64,000 nt of DNA, taken from positions 200,147,887-200,211,886 of the forward strand of contig CP136062.1 of assembly GCA_032622095.1 (NCBI GenBank), written 5' to 3'. A program made the translations under genes and the position numbers. Numbering within the stretch: position 1 is the first letter of the stretch; each line of letters opens with the position of its first letter. This DNA comes from Siphonodentalium dalli (Eukaryota > Mollusca > Scaphopoda > Gadilida > Siphonodentaliidae). This document shows positions 20,226-32,049 of this stretch, piece after piece. Below the pieces are notes generated by a model, which searched no databases, was not told the origin of the DNA, and saw only the letters and a program-made list of their open reading frames with translations.

Positions 20226-22341
20226 GCGACCAGTCAAATTTCAATGCTTCTCTGGAAGAAGAGCACGGTACCGTACCATGGTATATAAGAGGAATACACA
20301 CCATGGACACAACAACTCTTTCGGCTTAACGCGCATTAAGATAACTATGGTTGCGTAAACTATATCTCATAAACGGAACATCAAAGACGATCTGGGAAAA
20401 TTACAACTGGCTGCTAACACGACTTTCGTGATTTGGCAACTGAACAAAAGCCGTTGGCAACGGTCAGATCGCCCGTTATGATTTGATTATACGCTCTAAA
20501 CGTTGATCAAATGAATAATTAACCCTCTCTAATCAAGAACCGTGTCGAGTTTAGACATCATAATTTGAATAGTAATGCATCGGGAAGTGCCGGGCTGTAA
20601 TGGCTGGCCCGCATATACGGTACAGGTATATCATTATCGATAACCCTTTCTTTATTAAATAGTCATCCCTTAGGAAATGTTCAGACAATAATAAGTTCAA
20701 CAAACGGTTTGTTGAACGTTTTACCTGTTACACCACTCAATAGGAATCCTTCCGCGGATTGTTTTTTTTTTTTTTTTATTATGTCTGTGGTCTCTTTATC
20801 TCCCGAATACCCATCCACATGAATAATAAATACATTGTAGTCCAATCCAATCTGTTAATTTACAACTGGTTCGGAGAATCCAGAAATGGTTAAAGAGACA
20901 TGCAATAGTCAAGTCTCAAATTGTAATTGTTCGTTGCACGTCGTCCAGTAATTGGTGAGATCAAAATAGGTTAAAGATGCACCGTTCAAGATTAAAGATG
21001 CCCTTTCCAATTTAGCATAATAAAACTATACCATCGTTAATTTAAATGCGTCAAACTGAACTCCTATATCTGTATTACCTGAGATGTCTCTTGAAGAGCG
21101 TCGTGTCGCCCAAATGCCAGCGGAATAACAATCCACTTATCTCTTTTCATTAATTATATCACTTTTAATATATGCTATACTTTCCCTGATGTCGCAATTG
21201 AGAGAATGGCCCAATTGAGATTCTGTGCCGCTTGAATTGTGTGCAAAACTAATGTGAGTGCAAGAATATTCAAACTTTCAATATATCGTTACTCTAGTGT
21301 GTGTGTCATGTGTGTCTTCTCAATACCAATTATAAACAATACAACTACCACTGCTACGTTTGTGTACAAACAAATATTGATCGCACCATTGAAACCAATA
21401 CTATAGTGTCTTGATGCAATACACGGTATCGACATGGAGTGACGCCATTATGATCGTAACAGTACATCTCACTCACCTCACACTCGTTGACCGGTTTTGA
21501 CTACAGAGGAGAGGTATAAACAAAACACTAGTAAATACCGAACTAAATTGGAAAACATTCAACAAGTTCCCATGAACTTAGTAAACAGTATCCGAGGTAC
21601 AGATGTCCACCATGTGATTCGATATGCAAGACTCGTTCCGTTCAAAACATCGTTTTATGCTCATGTAATTGGGTTTTGAGAAAAAACTATTCTCATCTAA
21701 ATGGAGCAATTTATCATACCGAATAACCGTTTACCTAAACATGTCTAAGGTTTAAAGGAACATAGGAGTTTGAAGCCTCAAGCTATACGACGTAATGCAT
21801 ATGCCGATCCGCTTCCGGTGATACAAAACAGGTCGTTAAATACGTGAAATATTTTACACTGATTTATTGTCGATGACAGGATGTTAATGTTAATGATCAG
21901 TGTATACCTGATATGGTAAAAATGAAAACCTTTTCTCACTTTTTGGCAGAATATTGAAAATGCTTTGTCAGAGTATATGAAGTCGATATACCGTGTATTT
22001 ATCGACACTGTATTGTCCATAATTCCAAATTACATAGGATCAAATCAGCCATGCCCTTTTAAATAGGAATACCCCAGACACGAATGGCGGGATTCAGGAC
22101 TGGGATTTTTGACTGGGATTGCGATCTCTCAAACATTCCATCAAGACATGACTAAATATTCAATAGTTAGAAATCCCAATAAATGCTCGCTTTTGTCCGG
22201 TGCCGGAGATGAAAAAAGTCGATAAATACATTAAATACTTTCATGTGGAGTTTGCATGCAACAGGTGAAACATTCAAGTCAAAGAATTTAGAAAGTCGAC
22301 TTTTCTTCAGCATCGAACAACGAAGAGCGTATCTTGTTAGT
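20226..22341. other. No gene seen; flank of the 5S array
   Basis: Contains a 16-nt T run (20762-20777) and a small palindrome CAACAAACGGTTTGTTG at about 20700-20716. A faint duplication is present: about 21812-21862 and 22200-22252 share CCGGTGATA/CCGGAGATG then a GTCGxTAAATAC-GAAATA pattern. Open frames are short and unrecognised. 22100-22341 leads into the assembly gap. Confidence 0.5.
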
Positions 22342-22441
22342 NNNNNNNNNNNNNNNNNNNNNNNNNNNNNNNNNNNNNNNNNNNNNNNNNNNNNNNNNNN
22401 NNNNNNNNNNNNNNNNNNNNNNNNNNNNNNNNNNNNNNNNN
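22342..22441. other. Assembly gap, 100 N
   Basis: Exactly 100 N, the usual placeholder for a gap of unknown size. It falls between unique sequence and the 5S array, so the true array boundary is not seen. Confidence 0.99.
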
Positions 22442-22466
22442 GTTTCAACGTGATATGGCCGTAGAC
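22442..22466 (-). rRNA. 5S rRNA, partial, cut by assembly gap
   Basis: Only the 5' 25 nt of the gene (minus strand) remain between the N run and the spacer; the rest lies in the gap. Confidence 0.9.
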
Positions 22467-22541
22467 ATAAAGTCCCTGTAATTTAAACATCATATGGCTC
22501 CACATCCACCTGTGTTTGAATAATTGAAATGCAAAAGTTTT

Positions 22542-22659
22542 GTCTACAGCACCCGAGATTCCCAGGCGGTCACCCATCCAGGTACTAACCGGGCTCGACG
22601 TTGATTAACTTCGGTGATCGGACGAGAACCGGTGGTTTCAACGTGATATGGCCGTAGAC
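22542..22659 (-). rRNA. 5S rRNA, first complete copy after the gap
   Basis: Full 118 nt with the variant C-to-T-equivalent plus-strand word GTTGATTAAC (gene position 57, G to T in the RNA sense reading GUUAAUCAAC). The same marker recurs at about 25557, 28705 and 53453, each time as the first of the same ordered series of variants, so it marks a duplicated block. Confidence 0.93.
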
Positions 22660-22734
22660 ATAAAGTCCCTGTAATTTAAACATCATATGGCTCCACATCC
22701 ACCTGTGTTTGAAAAATTGAAATGCAAAAGTTTT

Positions 22735-22857
22735 GTCTACAGCACCCGAGATTCCCAGGCGGTCACCCATCCAGGTACTAACCTAACCGGGCTCGACGTT
22801 GCTTAACTTCGGTGATCGGACGAGAACCGGTGGTTTCAACGTGATATGGCCGTAGAC
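22735..22857 (-). rRNA. 5S rRNA variant with 5-nt insertion
   Basis: The plus strand reads ACTAACCTAACCGGG, a duplicated CTAAC between the A-box and C-box regions (about gene position 70-75), giving 123 nt. The same insertion recurs in the copy starting 25690 but is absent from the matching copies at 28838 and 53586. It shifts the spacing of the internal promoter and lies at helix V, so the RNA may not be functional. Confidence 0.85.
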
Positions 22858-22932
22858 ATAAAGTCCCTGTAATTTAAACATCATATGGCTCCACATCCAC
22901 CTGTGTTTGAAAAATTGAAATGCAAAAGTTTT

Positions 22933-23056
22933 GTCTACAGCACCCGAGATTCCCAGGCGTTCACCCATCCAGGTAATAACCGGGCTCGACGTTGCTTAAC
23001 TTCGGTGATCGGACGAGAACCGGTACCCGTGGTTTCAACTTGATATGGCCGTAGAC
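22933..23056 (-). rRNA. 5S rRNA variant with 6-nt insertion (GGGTAC) and linked changes
   Basis: 124 nt. GGGTAC is inserted after gene position 28 (base of helix III), together with C17 to A (breaking the 17-61 pair of helix II) and C91 to A in the C box. The same three linked changes recur at 25888-26011, 29031-29154 and 53779-53902. Insertion without the other two changes occurs at 25298-25421, 28446-28569 and 53194-53317. Probably a non-functional or divergent 5S class spread by block duplication. Confidence 0.88.
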
Positions 23057-23315
23057 ATAAAGTCCCTGTAATTTAAACATCATATGGCTCCACATCCACC
23101 TGTGTTTGAAAAATTGAAATGCAAAAGTTTTGTCTACAGCACCCGAGATTCCCAGGCGGTCACCCATCCAGGTACTAACCGGGCTCGACGTTGCTTAACT
23201 TCGGTGATCGGACGAGAACCGGTGGTTTCAACGTGATATGGCCGTAGACATAAAGTCCCTGTAATTTAAACATCATATGGCTCCACATCCACCTGTGTTT
23301 GAAAAATTGAAATGC

Positions 23316-23319
23316 AAAA
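23316..23319 (-). terminator. Pol III T4 terminator (representative copy)
   Basis: On the minus strand TTTT lies 6-9 nt after the gene end (GTAGAC-AAAAC-TTTT). It is present at the same place in nearly every unit and is the only T4 run close to the 3' end, so it is the expected RNA polymerase III stop; the primary transcript would need slight 3' trimming. Confidence 0.75.
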
Positions 23320-23324
23320 GTTTT

Positions 23325-23442
23325 GTCTACAGCACCCGAGATTCCCAGGCGGTCACCCATCCAGGTACTAACCGGGCTCGACGTTGCTTAACTTCGGTGA
23401 TCGGACGAGAACCGGTGGTTTCAACGTGATATGGCCGTAGAC
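23325..23442 (-). rRNA. 5S rRNA, reference consensus copy
   Basis: A clean copy used here to define gene numbering (position 1 is plus 23442). Helix I pairs positions 1-9 with 110-118, with a single G7-U112 wobble. A-box region AAGTTAAGCAACGTCG occupies positions 49-64 and C-box TGGATGGGTGACCGCCTG positions 80-97, matching metazoan 5S genes. Length 118 nt before the terminator agrees with the usual 119-121 nt transcript. Confidence 0.98.
23346..23394 (-). promoter_or_regulatory. 5S internal control region (representative copy)
   Basis: Covers gene positions 49-97: A box, intermediate element and C box, the TFIIIA binding region of type 1 Pol III promoters. It is conserved in most copies; substitutions or indels in it mark the variant and truncated units. 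Confidence 0.85.
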
Positions 23443-23454
23443 ATAAAGTCCCTG

Positions 23455-23463
23455 TAATTTAAA
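23455..23463 (-). promoter_or_regulatory. Upstream TATA-like element of 5S gene (representative)
   Basis: Minus-strand TTTAAATTA lies at -21 to -13 relative to the 5S start and is conserved in the A-type units. In B-type units it reads TTTAAATTT. TATA-like motifs near this position help place Pol III starts in several invertebrate 5S genes. Confidence 0.6.
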
Positions 23464-24675
23464 CATCATATGGCTCCACATCCACCTGTGTTTGAAAAAT
23501 TGAAATGCAAAAGTTTTGTCTACAGCACCCGAGATTCCCAGGCGGTCACCCATCCAGGTACTAACCGGGCTCGACGTTGCTTAACTTCGGTGATCGGACG
23601 AGAACCGGTGGTTTCAACGTGATATGGCCGTAGACATAAAGTCCCTGTAATTTAAACATCATATGGCTCCACATCCACCTGTGTTTGAAAAATTGAAATG
23701 CAAAAGTTTTGTCTAAAGCACCCGAGATTCCCAGGCGGTCACCCATCCAGGTACTAACCGGGCTCGACGTTGCTTAACTTCGGTGATCGGACGAGAACCG
23801 GTGGTTTCAACGTGATATGGCCGTAGACATAAAGTCCCTGTAATTTAAACATCATATGGCTCCACATCCACATGTGTTTGAAAAATTGAAATGCAAAAGT
23901 TTTGTCTACAGCACCCGAGATTCCCAGGCGGTCACCCATCCGGGTACTAACCGGGCTCGACGTTGCTTAACTTCGGTGATCGGACGAGAACCGGTGGTTT
24001 CAACGTGATATGGGCGTAGACATAAAGTCCCTGTAATTTAAACATCATATGGCTCCACATCCACCTGTGTTTGAAAAATTGAAATGCAAAAGTTTTGTCT
24101 ACAGCACCCGAGATTCCCAGGAGGTCACCCATCCAGGTACTAACCGGGCTCGACGTTGCTTAACTTCGGTGATCGGACGAGAACCGGTGGGTTCAACGTG
24201 ATATGGCCGTAGACATAAAGTTCCTGTAATTTAAACATCATATGGCTCCACATCCACCTGTGTTTGAAAAATTGAAATGCAAAAGTTTTGTCTACAGCAC
24301 CCGAGATTCCCAGGCGGTCACCCATCCAGGTACTAACCGGGCTCGACGTTGCTTAACTTCGGTGATCGGACGAGAACCGGTGGTTTCAACGTGATATGGC
24401 CGTAGACATAAAGTCCCTGTAATTTAAACATCATATGGCTCCACATCCACCTGTGTTTGAAAAATTGAAATGCAAATGTTTTGTCTACAGCACCCGAGAT
24501 TCCCAGGCGGTCACCCATCCAGGTACTAACCGGGCTCGACGTTGCTTAACTTCGGTGATCGGACGAGAACCGGTGGTTTCAACGTGATATGGCCGTAGAC
24601 ATAAAGTCCCTGTAATTTAAACATCATATGGCTCCACATCCACCTGTGTTTGAAAAATTGAAATGCAAAAGTTTT

Positions 24676-24792
24676 GTCTACAGCACCCGAGATTCCCAGG
24701 CGGTCACCCATCCAGGTACTAACCGGGCTCGACGTTGCATAACTTCGGTGATCGGACGAGAACCGGTGTTTCAACGTGATATGGCCGTAGAC
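24676..24792 (-). rRNA. 5S rRNA copy with 1-nt deletion
   Basis: The plus strand reads CCGGTGTTTC instead of CCGGTGGTTTC, a one-base deletion at about gene position 26, plus GTTGCATAAC in the A-box region. Possibly a non-functional copy. Confidence 0.8.
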
Positions 24793-25253
24793 ATAAAGTC
24801 CCTGTAATTTAAACATCATATGGCTCCACATCCACCTGTGTTTGAAAAATTGAAATGCAAAAGTTTTGTCTACAACACCCGAGATTCCCAGGCGGTCACC
24901 CATCCAGGTACTAACCGGGCTCGACGTTGCTTAACTTCGGTGATCGGACGAGAACCGGTGGTTTCAACGTGATATGGCCGTAGACATAAAGTCCCTGTAA
25001 TTTAAACATCATATGGCTCCACATCCACCTGTGTTTGAAAAATTGAAATGCAAAAGTTTTGTCTACAGCACCCGAGATTCCCAGGCGGTCACCCATCCAG
25101 GTACTAACCGGGCTCGACGTTGCTTAACTTCGGTGATCGGACGAGAACCGGTGGTTTCAACGTGATATGGCCGTAGACATAAAGTCCCTGTAATTTAAAC
25201 ATCATATGGCTCCACATCCACCTGTGTTTGAAAAATTGAAATGCAAAAGTTTT

Positions 25254-25297
25254 GTCCACATCCACCTGTGTTTGAAAAATTGAAATGCAAAAGTTTT
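25254..25297. repeat. 44-bp partial spacer duplication
   Basis: GTCCACATCCACCTGTG starts a second copy of the 3' half of the spacer before the next gene. The identical junction recurs at 28402 and 53150, always followed by a gene with the GGGTAC insertion. It is a marker of block duplication (3148 bp between the first two). Confidence 0.9.
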
Positions 25298-25421
25298 GTC
25301 TACAGCACCCGAGATTCCCAGGCGGTCACCCATCCAGGTACTAACCGGGCTCGACGTTGCTTAACTTCGGTGATCGGACGAGAACCGGTACCCGTGGTTT
25401 CAACGTGATATGGCCGTAGAC
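25298..25421 (-). rRNA. 5S rRNA with 6-nt GGGTAC insertion
   Basis: 124 nt, insertion after position 28, preceded by the 44-bp spacer duplication. Otherwise close to consensus, including the helix II positions. Equivalent copies: 28446-28569 (with one extra change in the insertion) and 53194-53317. Confidence 0.88.
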
Positions 25422-28400
25422 ATAAAGTCCCTGTAATTTAAACATCATATGGCTCCACATCCACCTGTGTTTGAATAATTGAAATGCAAAAGTTTTGTCT
25501 ACAGCACCCGAGATTCCCAGGCGGTCACCCATCCAGGTACTAACCGGGCTCGACGTTGATTAACTTCGGTGATCGGACGAGAACCGGTGGTTTCAACGTG
25601 ATATGGCCGTAGACATAAAGTCCCTGTAATTTAAACATCATATGGCTCCACATCCACCTGTGTTTGAAAAATTGAAATGCAAAAGTTTTGTCTACAGCAC
25701 CCGAGATTCCCAGGCGGTCACCCATCCAGGTACTAACCTAACCGGGCTCGACGTTGCTTAACTTCGGTGATCGGACGAGAACCGGTGGTTTCAACGTGAT
25801 ATGGCCGTAGACATAAAGTCCCTGTAATTTAAACATCATATGGCTCCACATCCACCTGTGTTTGAAAAATTGAAATGCAAAAGTTTTGTCTACAGCACCC
25901 GAGATTCCCAGGCGTTCACCCATCCAGGTACTAACCGGGCTCGACGTTGCTTAACTTCGGTGATCGGACGAGAACCGGTACCCGTGGTTTCAACTTGATA
26001 TGGCCGTAGACATAAAGTCCCTGTAATTTAAACATCATATGGCTCCACATCCACCTGTGTTTGAAAAATTGAAATGCAAAAGTTTTGTCTACAGCACCCG
26101 AGATTCCCAGGCGGTCACCCATCCAGGTACTAACCGGGCTCGACGTTGCTTAACTTCGGTGATCGGACGAGAACCGGTGGTTTCAACGTGATATGGCCGT
26201 AGACATAAAGTCCCTGTAATTTAAACATCATATGGCTCCACATCCACCTGTGTTTGAAAAATTGAAATGCAAAAGTTTTGTCTACAGCACCCGAGATTCC
26301 CAGGCGGTCACCCATCCAGGTACTAACCGGGCTCGACGTTGCTTAACTTCGGTGATCGGACGAGAACCGGTGGTTTCAACGTGATATGGCCGTAGACATA
26401 AAGTCCCTGTAATTTAAACATCATATGGCTCCACATCCACCTGTGTTTGAAAAATTGAAATGCAAAAGTTTTGTCTACAGCACCCGAGATTCCCAGGCGG
26501 TCACCCATCCAGGTACTAACCGGGCTCGACGTTGCTTAACTTCGGTGATCGGACGAGAACCGGTGGTTTCAACGTGATATGGCCGTAGACATTAAGTCCC
26601 TGTAATTTAAACATCATATGGCTCCACATCCACCTGTGTTTGAAAAATTGAAATGCAAAAGTTTTGTCTAAAGCACCCGAGATTCCCAGGCGGTCACCCA
26701 TCCAGGTACTAACCGGGCTCGACGTTGCTTAACTTCGGTGATCGGACGAGAACCGGTGGTTTCAACGTGATATGGCCGTAGACATAAAGTCCCTGTAATT
26801 TAAACATCATATGGCTCCACATCCACATGTGTTTGAAAAATTGAAATGCAAAAGTTTTGTCTACAGCACCCGAGATTCCCAGGCGGTCACCCATCCGGGT
26901 ACTAACCGGGCTCGACGTTGCTTAACTTCGGTGATCGGACGAGAACCGGTGGTTTCAACGTGATATGGGCGTAGACATAAAGTCCCTGTAATTTAAACAT
27001 CATATGGCTCCACATCCACCTGTGTTTGAAAAATTGAAATGCAAAAGTTTTGTCTACAGCACCCGAGATTCCCAGGAGGTCACCCATCCAGGTACTAACC
27101 GGGCTCGACGTTGCTTAACTTCGGTGATCGGACGAGAACCGGTGGTTTCGACGTGATATGGCCGTAGACATAAAGTCCCTGTAATTTAAACATCATATGG
27201 CTCCACATCCACCTGTGTTTGAAAAATTGAAATGCAAAAGTTTTGTCTACAGCACCCGAGATTCCCAGGCGGTCACCCATCCAGGTACTAACCGGGCTCG
27301 ACGTTGCTTAACTTCGGTGATCGGACGAGAACCGGTGGTTTCAACGTGATATGGCCGTAGACATAAAGTCCCTGTAATTTAAACATCATATGGCTCCACA
27401 TCCACCTGTGTTTGAAAAATTGAAATGCAAAAGTTTTGTCTACAGCACCCGAGATTCCCAGGCGGTCACCCATCCAGGTACTAACCGGGCTCGACGTTGC
27501 TTAACTTCGGTGATCGGACGAGAACCGGTGGTTTCAACGTGATATGGCCGTAGACATAAAGTCCCTGTAATTTAAACATCATATGGCTCCACATCCACCT
27601 GTGTTTGAAAAATTGAAATGCAAAAGTTTTGTCTACAGCACCCGAGATTCCCAGCCGGTCACCCATCCAGGTACTAACCGGGCTCGACGTTGCTTAACTT
27701 CGGTGATCGGACGAGAACCGGTGGTTTCAACGTGATATGGCCGTAGACATAAAGTCCCTGTAATTTAAACATCATATGGCTCCACATCCACCTGTGTTTG
27801 AAAAATTGAAATGCAAAAGTTTTGTCTACAGCACCCGAGATTCCCAGGCGGTCACCCATCCAGGTACTAACCGGGCTCGACGTTGCTTAACTTCGGTGAT
27901 CGGACGAGAACCGGTGGTTTCAACGTGATATGGCCGTAGACATAAAGTCCCTGTAATTTAAACATCATATGGCTCCACATCCACCTGTGTTTGAAAAATT
28001 GAAATGCAAAAGTTTTGGCTACAGCACCCGAGATTCCCAGGCGGTCACCCATCCAGGTACTAACCGGGCTCGACGTTGCTTAACTTCGGTGATCGGACGA
28101 GAACCGGTGGTTTCAACGTGATATGGCCGTAGACATAAAGTCCCTGTAATTTAAACATCATATGGCTCCACATCCACCTGTGTTTAAAAATTGAAATGCA
28201 AAAGTTTTGTCTACAGCACCCGAGATTCCCAGGCGGTCACCCATCCAGGTACTAACCGGGCTCGACGTTGCTTAACTTCGGTGATCGGACGAGAACCGGT
28301 GGTTTCAACGTGATATGGCCGTAGACATAAAGTCCCTGTAATTTAAACATCATATGGCTCCACATCCACCTGTGTTTGAAAAATTGAAATGCAAAAGTTT

Positions 28401-31400
28401 TGTCCACATCCACCTGTGTTTGAAAAATTGAAATGCAAAAGTTTTGTCTACAGCACCCGAGATTCCCAGGCGGTCACCCATCCAGGTACTAACCGGGCTC
28501 GACGTTGCTTAACTTCGGTGATCGGACGAGAACCGGTACCCTTGGTTTCAACGTGATATGGCCGTAGACATAAAGTCCCTGTAATTTAAACATCATATGG
28601 CTCCACATCCACCTGTGTTTGAATAATTGAAATGCAAAAGTTTTGTCTACAGCACCCGAGATTCCCAGGCGGTCACCCATCCAGGTACTAACCGGGCTCG
28701 ACGTTGATTAACTTCGGTGATCGAACGAGAACCGGTGGTTTCAACGTGATATGGCCGTAGACATAAAGTCCCTGTAATTTAAACATCATATGGCTCCACA
28801 TCCACCTGTGTTTGAAAAATTGAAATGCAAAAGTTTTGTCTACAGCACCCGAGATTCCCAGGCGGTCACCCATCCAGGTACTAACCGGGCTCGACGTTGC
28901 TTAACTTCGGTGATCGGACGAGAACCGGTGGTTTCAACGTGATATGGCCGTAGACATAAAGTCCCTGTAATTTAAACATCATATGGCTCCACATCCACCT
29001 GTGTTTGAAAAATTGAAATGCAAAAGTTTTGTCTACAGCACCCGAGATTCCCAGGCGTTCACCCATCCAGGTACTAACCGGGCTCGACGTTGCTTAACTT
29101 CGGTGATCGGACGAGAACCGGTACCCGTGGTTTCAACTTGATATGGCCGTAGACATAAAGTCCCTGTAATTTAAACATCATATGGCTCCACATCCACCTG
29201 TGTTTGAAAAATTGAAATGCAAAAGTTTTGTCTACAGCACCCGAGATTCCCAGGCGGTCACCCATCCAGGTACTAACCGGGCTCGACGTTGCTTAACTTC
29301 GGTGATCGCACGAGAACCGGTGGTTTCAACGTGATATGGCCGTAGACATAAAGTCCCTGTAATTTAAACATCATATGGCTCCACATCCACCTGTGTTTGA
29401 AAAATTGAAATGCAAAAGTTTTGTCTACAGCACCCGAGATTCCCAGGCGGTCACCCATCCAGGTACTAACCGGGCTCGACGTTGCTTAACTTCGGTGATC
29501 GGACGAGAACCGGTGGTTTCAACGTGATATGGCCGTAGACATAAAGTCCCTGTAATTTAAACATCATATGGCTCCACATCCACCTGTGTTTGAAAAATTG
29601 AAATGCAAAAGTTTTGTCTACAGCACCCGAGATTCCCAGGCGGTCACCCATCCAGGTACTAACCGGGCTCGACGTTGCTTAACTTCGGTGATCGGACGAG
29701 AACCGGTGGTTTCAACGTGATATGGCCGTAGACATAAAGTCCCTGTAATTTAAACATCATATGGCTCCACATCCACCTGTGTTTGAAAAATTGAAATGCA
29801 AAAGTTTTGTCTACAGCACCCGAGATTCCAAGGCGGTCACCCATCCAGGTACTAACCGGGCTCGACGTTGCTTAACTTCGGTGATCGGACGAGAACCGGT
29901 GGTTTCAACGTGATATGGCCGTAGACATAAAGTCCCTGTAATTTAAACATCATATGGCTCCACATCCACCTGTGTTTGAAAAATTGAAATGCAAAAGTTT
30001 TGTCTACAGCACCCGAGATTCCCAGGCGGTCACCCATCCAGGTACTAACCGGGCTCGACGTTGCTTAACTTCGGTGATCGGACGAGAACCGGTGGTTTCA
30101 ACGTTATATGGCCGTAGACATAAAGTCCCTGTAATTTAAACATCATATGGCTCCACATCCACATGTGTTTGAAAAATTGAAATGCAAAAGTTTTGTCTAC
30201 AGCACCCGAGATTCCCAGGCGGTCACCCATCCAGGTACTAACCGGGCTCGACGTTGCTTAACTTCGGTGATCGGACGAGAACCGGTGGTTTCAACGTGAT
30301 ATGGCCGTAGACATAAAGTCCCTGTAATTTAAACATCATATGGCTCCACATCCACCTGTGTTTGAAAAATTGAAATGCAAAAGTTTTGTCTACAGCACCC
30401 GAGATTCCCAGGCGGTCACCCATCCAGGTACTAACCGGGCTCGACGTTGCTTAACTTCGGTGATCGGACGAGAACCGGTGGTTTCGACGTGATATGGCCG
30501 TAGACATAAAGTCCCTGTAATTTAAACATCATATGGCTCCACATCCACCTGTGTTTGAAAAATTGAAATGCAAAAGTTTTGTCTACAGCACCCGAGATTC
30601 CCAGGCGGTCACCCATCCAGGTACTAACCGGGCTCGACGTTGCTTAACTTCGGTGATCGGACGAGAACCGGTGGTTTCAACGTGATATGGCCGTAGACAT
30701 AAAGTCACTGTAATTTAAACATCATATGGCTCCACATCCACCTGTGTTTGAAAAATTGAAATGCAAAAGTTTTGTCTACAGCACCCGAGATTCCCAGGCG
30801 GTCACCCATCCAGGTACTAACCGGGCTCGACGTTGCTTAACTTCGGTGATCGGACGAGAACCGGTGGTTTCAACGTGATATGGCCGTAGACATAAAGTCC
30901 CTGTAATTTAAACATCATATGGCTCCACATCCACCTGTGTTTGAAAAATTGAAATGCAAAAGTTTTGTCTACAGCACCCGAGATTCCCAGCCGGTCACCC
31001 ATCCAGGTACTAACCGGGCTCGACGTTGCTTAACTTCGGTGATCGGACGAGAACCGGTGGTTTCAACGTGATATGGCCGTAGACATAAAGTCCCTGTAAT
31101 TTAAACATCATATGGCTCCACATCCACCTGTGTTTGAAAAATTGAAATGCAAAAGTTTTGTCTACAGCACCCGAGATTCCCAGGCGGTCACCCATCCAGG
31201 TACTAACCGGGCTCGACGTTGCTTAACTTCGGTGATCGGACGAGAACCGGTGGTTTCAACGTGATATGGCCGTAGACATAAAGTCCCTGTAATTTAAACA
31301 TCATATGGCTCCACATCCACCTGTGTTTGAAAAATTGAAATGCAAAAGTTTTGTCTACAGCACCCGAGATTCCCAGGCGGTCACCCATCCAGGTACTAAC

Positions 31401-31931
31401 CGGGCTCGACGTTGCTTAACTTCGGTGATCGGACGAGAACCGGTGGTTTCAACGTGATATGGCCGTAGACATAAAGTCCCTGTAATTTAAACATCATATG
31501 GCTCCACATCCACCTGTGTTTGAAAAATTGAAATGCAAAAGTTTTGTCTACAGCACCCGAGATTCCCAAGCGGTCACCCATCCAGGTACTAACCGGGCTC
31601 GACGTTGCTTAACTTCGGTGATCGGAGGAGAACCGGTGGTTTCAACGTGATATGGCCGTAGACATAAAGTCCCTGTAATTTAAACATCATATGGCTCCAC
31701 ATCCACCTGTGTTTGAAAAATTGAAATGCAAAAGTTTTGTCTACAGCACCCGAGATTCCCAGGCGGTCACCCATCCAGGTACTAACCGGGCTCGACGTTG
31801 CTTAACTTCGGTGATCGGACGAGAACCGGTGGTTTCAACGTGATGTGGTCGTAGACATAAAGTCCCTGTAATTTAAACATCATATGGCTCCACATCCACC
31901 TGTGTTTGAAAAATTGAAATGCAAAAGTTTT

Positions 31932-32049
31932 GTCTACAGCACCCGAGATTCCCAGGCGGTCACCCATCCAGGTACTAACCCGGCTCGACTTTGCTTAACT
32001 TCGGTGATCGGACGAGAACCGGTGGTTTCAACGTGATATGGCCGTAGAC
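31932..32049 (-). rRNA. 5S rRNA C-type variant (C60A, C69G)
   Basis: The plus strand reads AACCCGGCTCGACTTTGC. C60 to A breaks the 18-60 pair in helix II, and C69 to G changes helix V. The same linked pair recurs at about 33329, 36417, 37768, 38925, 40853, 42201, 44130, 47031, 55740, 57107, 58259 and 62930, so the variant is amplified by higher-order duplication. Its effect on function is not known; loss of a helix II pair suggests reduced function. Confidence 0.85.

Noticed and set aside
20762-20777. T16 run as the poly(A) tail of a minus-strand retroposon
   Set aside because: No SINE, LINE or processed-gene sequence could be recognised next to it and no target-site duplication was seen.
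22860-22940. Octamer-like ATGCAAA word in the 5S spacer
   Set aside because: The consensus reads ATGCAAAA on the plus strand, one base off ATGCAAAT, and only two units (near 24472 and 37322) match exactly by private mutation; no reason to call a site.
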